From contig JAZGTN010000089.1 of NCBI GenBank assembly GCA_037783415.1, forward strand, positions 2,790,001-2,854,000: 64,000 nucleotides of DNA, given 5' to 3'. The translations under genes were made by a program, and so were the position numbers. Within the stretch, counting starts at the first letter, position 1. Each line of letters begins with the position of its first letter. This document shows, in pieces, positions 57,115 to 64,000 of the stretch. This stretch comes from Leptasterias polaris. Its lineage: Eukaryota; Echinodermata; Asteroidea; Forcipulatida; Asteriidae. The notes below the pieces were generated by a model. The model was not told the origin of the DNA, did no database searches, and saw nothing but the letters and a program-made list of their open reading frames with translations.

Positions 57115-57260
57115 GGAGGGAAACCCCCAAATTGGGAAAGTTTACCCGAGAAATCGGGTAGGGACTGAAAACCCAATCTATGCGAGGCTCTGTCTGAGAT
57201 GGGATTGGAACCGGGGTTCACAGAGGTGAAAGGCAGGGCAAGATACCATTAAGCCAACCT
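57115..57260 (-). mobile_element. SINE D, tRNA-like
   Basis: On the minus strand 'caggttggcttaatggtatc' (A-box region) is followed by B box GGTTCCAATCC, then 'tcagtccctacccgatttct'. A different head from SINEs A-C. Confidence 0.65.
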
Positions 57261-58373
57261 GTGTACAGAACCAAGATCGAATACAAGAATCCTGCATTGC
57301 ATAAAATGGAAAACAGAGAGGTAAGGAAGAGAAAAAATTATGGCTTGTGGCTGTATCTAATAGTGTTCAAGCTTATGTTGAAATCATGTGTAATCAATGT
57401 GGATTTCAACCCTTCTCAGCCACAAGTGGTTGCAAGTTCCATCTTAACCTTAAATTGTAATAACGGACTTGCAATGCATTTAATTATTCTACACTTGAAT
57501 ATTACACATTTTTTTAAAGGAATTCTAGGAAAATTGTAGAATAACAATTTAATCTGTAGGTATTATTATGAATGGTTTTAAGTCCAATGATGACCAGATA
57601 TGATGGGCATTAGCCTACAATCCTGCAACAAGTCAGCACATTGGCATCCTCACAAACTATGACAAAACTGTGTCAGTAACCCGACAGGGAAATTTCATAA
57701 CAATGCAGTGTTTTTTTTTGAGCTTTCAACAGCTTTCTTTGGATGAATAATATACCCCTCCCATCCGCTCTCAGAACAACTGACAAGAAATTAGGAACAA
57801 AAATTATGAATACGCAAATGCCGGGAAGTGCAGCCTATGACTGTGTTAATTGGTGTACATGTATGATGCAGTTTGACAGTCCAAAAAAGGCGGCGTACCT
57901 AGTCAAACCTGTGATGGAGAGCATCTTGGCTCCGCGACAATGAGAGAAAGGCACACAGTGTTACTTGCTATGGTCAGTGTTATGCAGTGACGGTAATGTA
58001 ACGGAGTAAGGCATAAAGCAGGAAGTCATTCACTTAATTACATCAGCATCCGCCACTCTATTATTGCTCTGAAGAGACCGATAAACGGTGCCTCGGTACA
58101 ATTGGATCGAATGGAGAGCGAAAATTCTCTTACATGTAAATATTAACAGATTCCCAACCAACTAGAATTACAATACGAGTTAAAAATACAGCAAACTGAA
58201 ACTCACTTTTACAACCATTGGTTCTTGATACAGAAAACTAAAAATTTATTCAGGAATAAAAAGTGTGTTGATTGGTCATTATTTAGACCATGACCAGCAT
58301 GCACCTCATTTTAAGGCTAATGCAGAAGTAAAATGTGTTCGTGAAGTAGGCCTGTACATCATGTACCGTAATT
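57261..58373. other. Gene-free interval
   Basis: No exon recognised. A homeodomain-type 'cttaattacatc' core lies in a moderately GC-rich block at 57960-58120. Confidence 0.4.
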
Positions 58374-58375
58374 TC

Positions 58376-59223
58376 CTGTGGATAAGAAGCGTCTTATCTG
58401 ACTTTCAAAAAAAGTCACCGCGTCTTATCTTCCGATGCGCCTTATCTGATTTTGATTGAGTTCATTGTGATGATTACAATGTGAAATCTGACAACTGCAA
58501 AATAGCTCCTTTATTTCTACCTACACCGTTCACATTTTTGACGAAACTTACTGAAGAATGAAGTCACTGGCCATGCTGCTGCCCACAATAATAATAATAA
58601 CACCGTCGCGAATGAGCGACGATCAATGCATGCTGCACACAGTACACTGCTATATCACATGACTGGTACTAGTCTTTATTAAAAACAAGTCGTTTTTGTA
58701 TGTTATCGTGAAATGCTTTCGCCAACAGAGGGCGTACGTTCTTATTGTGACAGCATTATTAAGAAAGCGACCTCTAGTGTTTGTTGGTTCTTACATGTAT
58801 TGCAGCATTCAGCGAAGACTAGCAAAGACCAGCAGCCCATTCATTGGGAAACGTTGGGAAAACGTGTGTCTGCGCTCACTCGTTGTGTAAAAAGAAAAAC
58901 TGTTAAGCTATGGTTTTAGAAAAAATCTGTAAAACGAAAATGGAAAAAATAATAATGAAAAAATAGAAGTGAAGTTTTACTTGTCTTTGTGAAAAAAAAA
59001 ATTATCCCTTTGCGCTATGGTAAGTGTGCTTATATACCATCACAATCACCCCTGTATGTGTTGATGTCCAGCAGTATGGTACATAGCGAGCAAGTATGTA
59101 ATGTTGAGGATATGTTGCGCCTTAAGCGGCGGTGCACCCTATCTGTTAACCCTTGAATATTATTAGGTAATTTGAGGGTACTGCGCCCTGTACGTCGAGC
59201 GCCTTATACGCAGGAAATTACGG
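58376..59223. mobile_element. 848-bp TA-flanked TIR element, copy 2
   Basis: Ends CCGTAATTTCCTGTGGATAA and, inverted, TTATACGCAGGAAATTACGG, with TA at 58374-58375 and 59224-59225. The internal 'cgcgtcttatct' and 'gcgccttatct' words match the copy at 38512-39750. Confidence 0.88.
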
Positions 59224-60602
59224 TAGTCCATAATTTTAAATGCATTAACAATTCAATACACATTTGTGTTTGGGTTACCACTTTCATTTTCTTGTTTGAC
59301 GCTCCCCTTTGCACTGAAAGGCAGTAAGGTATTGTGCACCTTTAGGTTTGGGCATGGATGGTTTGGGGCATAAAGGCAACCAGATGAGTTAGACAAAGGG
59401 ACAAGTCCTCAGACATCTTCCAAACAAACAACCACTGTACACATTGTGTACAAAAATACATTGAGCTCCATACCTAACTTGATTTACAAGCATTTGTTTT
59501 CCAGATTTTTCAAGTCACAGCATACTCAATCAACTATTTCTTTTAACAATCGCTTCATTAAAAAAAAAAGGAACAATTGCACTGGTAATCGACAAATTTA
59601 TACATTTTAAGCCTACATGTATTACTATCCAACACTTTTTCTTCAGTAAAGCTATTCCTTTAACAAGAAAATACTGACACAACTAGAAAGTCTTGTTAAC
59701 AGTTTGTTTAAAAAAGATGAACATTGATTTTTTAAAAGGTTAAGATAACATAGAATGGTTGAAATTAACGCTTTATAGGATGGTTTGAATATAATGGTGT
59801 TGACTTGATATTTGGTGTCAAATGTTACAATCACACTTTCTGATGACAGATCATCACATATGATAGACTGAGATACATACATCTTCAACCTAACTATTAT
59901 TGTTTCAACATTTTGAAGTATTTATCTAAATAGATAGATACATTGTAACATGTTTCAACTTTTTCAAAATGTCACTACATGTATCATGTCACACTGTGTT
60001 CTTCAATCTATGGAATGATCGACATACATGTACCAAATTGTTTGGACATAGATTACATTGGAATGCCTGTCCCAGTGATAACCAATTGCTACATGGACTT
60101 GTACATGTATTTGGGCCTGCAGACCTCGGTCCACCTGAACCCTACAATGTTTTGGCAAAAACAATAGCCTATAGAAAGTTTTGTTTTTGGTGGAGGGGGG
60201 GTAGGATCCCAACAGTCCCAAATTCTTCCTTCTTTATACCAAACACTCAAGTAAACTACCACACATAGCCTATAATATATATTTTGCAGTCTCAATGCTC
60301 AAAGTAATAATTTTGATGGAAATAATTTAATTTTACAAGACCATTTGTTGATGCCACTGTAACATTAACACTAACATCATCATATTGGCCACAATGGAGC
60401 AACACATATGTTCTTTTTCATTGTACACTTCAGAATTGTTTTCAAAATTGTGTATTTCTAACATAGAAAATGTGCATCAAGGCTGATTCATACTTGCTGC
60501 AACTGCGCACTCACATCTGACAATGCGAATTCGGATTAAATGTTCATACTCATCAAAATAAAAGTATATACAATTTGTGTTGGCGTGCGGAAACACACAC
60601 TA
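59224..60602. other. Gene-free interval
   Basis: Short mutually overlapping ORFs at 59969-60295 on both strands; none recognised. Confidence 0.45.
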
Positions 60603-61330
60603 AGGCCAAATAAATAAAAAAACCAGTTGATCGTCCTGATTTTTTCAAAAAGAGGAGGATGAGGGCCTTTTTATTTATTATTTATTATTTTTTTCCAAGA
60701 TGGCCGCCAAGTATTTCAATTCAAACAGGCCACCAATTCTTCAGTTTGAAATCACCGCTAACTTTCTTTTATCTATTTGTTGCATGAGGACCCAGGTTAA
60801 CAGGGGGGTTTGCCGAAACATCCAACTTGTTCTTGGATTCCCCAATGTTGACCTGAACCTGGAAAAGTATAGTTAGAAAAGAAATACACTTTCTCAAAAT
60901 CTATTTGTGTGCAGGTATTTTTCAAAGGATTAACAAAATAGTAACACCTCACACAAGCAATCAGAAAAACACAAAAATGCAGAATACGTCATCAGAGACA
61001 CCAAGTCAGATTTGATCATGAACAAATACTTGTGAAAACAAAATTAAAATGACGTTGGATCATGTACTCGGCACGCCAGAAAAAAATATTTGTTAAAAAC
61101 AAATAAAAAATAAAAATGATGTGGGTCATGTACCCGACACATCATGCAGTTTACTATTTTTTTATAATTAATATTTAAAAACAACATTTTGAAGATTCCC
61201 TAGGCTTGGCTAAATAAACAAAACTTTAGCTGAAGTTCAAAAAAATAAAACAAACAGAGCTTTTGAACTTCGAGTTGGATTTGTAAATAAAAATGTTTGG
61301 CTCCACCTGCACTAGTTCCTTGACTACATC

Positions 61331-61741
61331 TTACACAAACAATGCACACTCAGTAGTAGTCTGGTACTGGTCAGACAGTGCTTCACCGTTGTCGAAGTCT
61401 CCCGACGCATAGTCCGAGAAAATATCGACAAGCATGCGTTTTTCGTCCCCTACTGACCGTGCATACCAAGGCTTAAGAATTTTGCTTTTGGTGCGAATTA
61501 CACACACACAAAGACCATCTTGCAGCTCATCTCTGATAAATTTTACTCTGAAAAAACCGTGTCCAGATTCAGAAGACGCCACACGAGATGCGTGGGTCAG
61601 CAACGCGGCAATGAAGACCAACTCGGCAATGAAGACCAACTCGACACGTTTGAAAGAACTCCACATGCGTGGGTCAGCAACGCGGCAATGAAGACCAACT
61701 CGGCAATGAAGACCAACTCGACACGTTTGAAAGAACTCCAC
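61331..61741 (-). CDS. Unidentified ORF inside TIR element
   Basis: A 136-codon minus-strand frame. Its first ~55 codons are translated 77-bp repeat (FFQTCRVGLHCRV type) and are probably not ancestral. The remaining ~80 codons (VKFIRDELQDGLCVCVIRTK, SKILKPWYARSVGDEKRMLV, ending TECALFV) have normal composition and look like a protein C-terminus, but I recognise no family. It may be a transposase remnant, a captured host exon or chance. An upstream exon boundary could lie where the repeat begins (about 61570-61590). Confidence 0.3.
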   Translation of the reverse strand: MEFFQTCRVGLHCRVGLHCRVADPRMWSSFKRVELVFIAELVFIAALLTHASRVASSESGHGFFRVKFIRDELQDGLCVCVIRTKSKILKPWYARSVGDEKRMLVDIFSDYASGDFDNGEALSDQYQTTTECALFV

Positions 61742-61820
61742 ATGCGTGGGTCAGCAACGCGGCAATGAAGACCAACTCGGCAATGAAGACCAACTCGACA
61801 CGTTTGAAAGAACTCCACAG
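61590..61820. repeat. 77-bp tandem triplication with internal 17-bp duplication
   Basis: Three copies start at 61590, 61667 and 61744. Each contains GGCAATGAAGACCAACTC twice in tandem, then 'gacacgtttgaaagaactcc'. Because 77 is not divisible by three, the same peptide appears in successive frames. Confidence 0.97.
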
Positions 61821-62263
61821 TCGAGTCAACTCGATCAAAACTTACAACGTAAGATACAGGTCGAGTTGTCTCAATGGTCGAAGTGACGACCGTAACCCTA
61901 GCTAAACTTCGTTCCCATGGATGATCGATCTCGCCGCACTATTTGATTGCATAGAGCTATGCTCGTATATCTTGTACATACAATGCAGCGTGCAGTCTAC
62001 CGACGGCCGATCGCCATAGCCCCATAATAAATGCGGTTTTGTGTTTTCCGACCCCCTTTTTTGTGTTGCAAATTCTAAAATATCGGTAAGTTTACATTAA
62101 AAATAAAAAAAACTCCAAAATTATGTCAAGGGTGGATTAAAAATACAAACAAATATTGTCTTTTTTAGGAAAAATCGAAAATAATAAATAATAAAAATAA
62201 GGATGCGGCCTCAAAAAAGGATGCGGGCGGGGACGATCAACTGGTATTTTTTTTTACTTGGCC

Positions 62264-63359
62264 TAACTTGTGTCTATACTTTTGTCCAGTGAAAGGATTT
62301 TTTCATATTTGATTGTTTTATCCTTGCATTCCTTCCAATCTGAACTACAAATATTCCCAATTTCCTTCCATTAACTCAAGCTGCCCTCTCTTTATCTTGC
62401 TATTCTTTCAAACTTGTGTTTTAAACAGATTTGGAAATAGGCACACAGTTTTCATCCTCTCTAATCAGGTTTACCACCATTCACTGACACTGCGTATACG
62501 CACCCGACAAATGTTAAAATATTTCAATTTGTCTGACTACGCATCCGATTAGTATGTACGACCCAATTTTCATTTTCTAAAAATTTAGACGCAGAAGTGC
62601 AATATAATTATGCACTGCGCTTCTGCTTACCCACTGCGCACTGTGATAAACGGGTATTCGCACTGCATACGCAGTGAAAACGCAGAAAGTACGAACTGGC
62701 CTAAACACTATGCAAGGTACAAAACAAGGAAAATGTAACCAAGTTCTTAAATAGATAGCTGGCTTTCATTATATTTAACTGTGACAGTGTAACCTTACAT
62801 AAAATGGTGAGTCATGTTACATTGAGAGTTCACACAATAAATTTGATCATGGTATTATTTCATTTGTTCAAAAGCCCACAAAGCTAACACCTTTTCTTTT
62901 CAGTTCTCTTTTGACATGTTTGAAAGGTGAAATCGCATTTATTGCAGAACTGCATACATCACATTGTGATCAATGGCTGATGCTTGTACCCAACCTGGCC
63001 AACATATATGTAAGGCCTGTCCTAAAAAACATCAATTCGTCTAGAAAATGAGTCTGGATGGTGCAATGTAAAGTACTCTGAACACCCCAAAAATAGTTTT
63101 GACTGATAATTGGTACAGATGTTTATGCACCCATGTAAAGTTTAAATGTAAGGTGGTGTTTCCCTCAGTACCAACCAATTCCATTAAAATCAAGCAACCA
63201 CATAATGGATTATCAAGGATTTGAGGAGGTTACTGTTGGGTTTAACTTTAATACGTGTAGGCTTTTAATTATAGTGTGTTAATTTAGAGTTCTTGTAATT
63301 TTACCTTATCGACTCCTACTATTGTACTATTCAACAAAGCATTGTTGTCATTCACAAAA
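62264..63359. other. Gene-free interval
   Basis: 'atgcactgcgcttctgc' / 'cactgcgcactgtg' words at about 62610-62690 look like a diverged MITE. No exon recognised. Confidence 0.4.
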
Positions 63360-63570
63360 TAGACCCTTCGCATAGATGGCATATCACGCGTGCGCACTAA
63401 CACTTTGGTTGGCAAAATGAAGGAACATCGCACCTTTTTATTATGGTGGCGAGACGCAGACGCATTTGTGCGTCTGCTTAGTGCACATCTCTATGGCGTT
63501 TGCCAACCAATAGTGTCGGTACGCAATCGCATACTTGAATGTAATTAGCATATTTCATGGGAAGGGTCTA
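63360..63570. mobile_element. TA-flanked palindromic MITE with AGACCCTTC ends
   Basis: Ends TAGACCCTTCGCATAGATG and, inverted, ATGGGAAGGGTCTA. Internal inverted 'ggttggcaaa' / 'tttgccaacc' and 'gacgcagacgcatttg' / 'gtgcgtctgc' words. Confidence 0.85.
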
Positions 63571-63772
63571 TTCATTCAATTGATATAGTTTATGTAAAAC
63601 TGACACACCTATCAGGTGAAGGTCAATTCCACCAAGTGGACCGCAAGAAAGGTTTCAATCAAATATATCACAAAGGTTTGCCCTGCACGGTTTATCCCCT
63701 TTAGGCAAGATCAACAATAGCATCGCACTTTCACTATGGAATGCTTGTTTCTCTCTCCATTTAATGAGGTCG

Positions 63773-63774
63773 CC

Positions 63775-63799
<25 letters not shown>
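63773..63799. repeat. C27 homopolymer
   Basis: Uninterrupted run of 27 C following 'aatgaggtcg'. Confidence 0.95.
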
Positions 63800-63805
<6 letters not shown>

Positions 63806-64000
63806 GAATGACTAACAATTCCACAGCCTAAACATTTCAAATGAAGCGTTTAGCAATCAGTTTTCTACTGGAAGGCTCTCTTTGTTGTAAATTGTACAGC
63901 GGTGAGTCCAGGGATCAATTTACAAAGCACACAATATTTCCCTCATGTACACTAACACAGCTATCACATCCTGGAAAATTTGTGGGAAACCATTCCAATA

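Larger units (their letters stand above)
60603..62263. mobile_element. 1.66-kb TIR element with CCAGTTGATCGTCC ends
   Basis: Left end AGGCCAAATAAATAAAAAAA then CCAGTTGATCGTCC. The right end is its inverted counterpart (ggacgatcaactgg, ttggcct at 62263). Homology extends inward about 100 bp through 'ggatg.gg.c' and an AT-rich tract. It encloses the ORF at 61331-61570 and a 77-bp triplication. No target duplication is clear. Confidence 0.75.
43164..64000 (-). other. Probable COP1 intron 1 and/or 5' flank
   Basis: Exon A needs a preceding exon ending in TG/GT and encoding roughly ..DF(V/L)C. I scanned plus-strand AC/CA junctions to the window edge and found none whose upstream translation fits. 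The first exon is therefore probably beyond 64000, or too divergent to see by eye. Confidence 0.5.

Overview
The window is eukaryotic genomic DNA. It is AT-rich, has short exons bounded by GT-AG introns, and is dense in small inverted-repeat transposons, tRNA-derived SINEs, LINE relics and minisatellites. The only gene I can support encodes a metazoan-type COP1 (RFWD2) E3 ubiquitin ligase. The transposon and SINE types suggest a marine invertebrate deuterostome, most plausibly an echinoderm. That assignment is an inference from general familiarity, not from a database search.

COP1 lies on the minus strand. I placed 17 coding exons between 43163 (RING finger) and 19761 (stop codon). All intron phases agree, giving 590 residues in one continuous frame: RING C3HC4, coiled coil, linker and a seven-blade WD40 propeller. 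The N-terminal exon, which must end in the bases TG, was not found and probably lies beyond 64000. Most of the window is therefore COP1 intron (19.8-43.1 kb), probable first intron or 5' flank (43.2-64 kb), and 3' flank (1-19.7 kb). The penultimate exon's 3' end and splice donor are tandemly triplicated, and several introns carry transposons within tens of bases of a splice site.

1-2.5 kb: minisatellite and a TA-flanked MITE. 2.5-12.8 kb: a roughly 10.3-kb composite element with hAT-like ends, about 1.1-kb inverted arms carrying tRNA-like box sequences, and a roughly 6.9-kb internal array of ~323-bp units with higher-order structure. This is the most unusual object in the window. 13-19.7 kb: three minisatellites (17-, 28- and 18-bp), a TTAA-flanked element and a SINE-derived hairpin in the COP1 3' flank. 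19.8-43.2 kb: COP1 exons with intronic MITEs, SINEs, a LINE 3' end, 49-bp and 104-bp arrays and long G/C homopolymers. 43.2-64 kb: no confident exon, but many repeats, including a TIR element at 60.6-62.3 kb with an unidentified ORF and a 77-bp triplication.

No prokaryotic features, CRISPR array, rRNA gene or intact tRNA gene were seen. The tRNA-like sequences are parts of SINEs or transposons.
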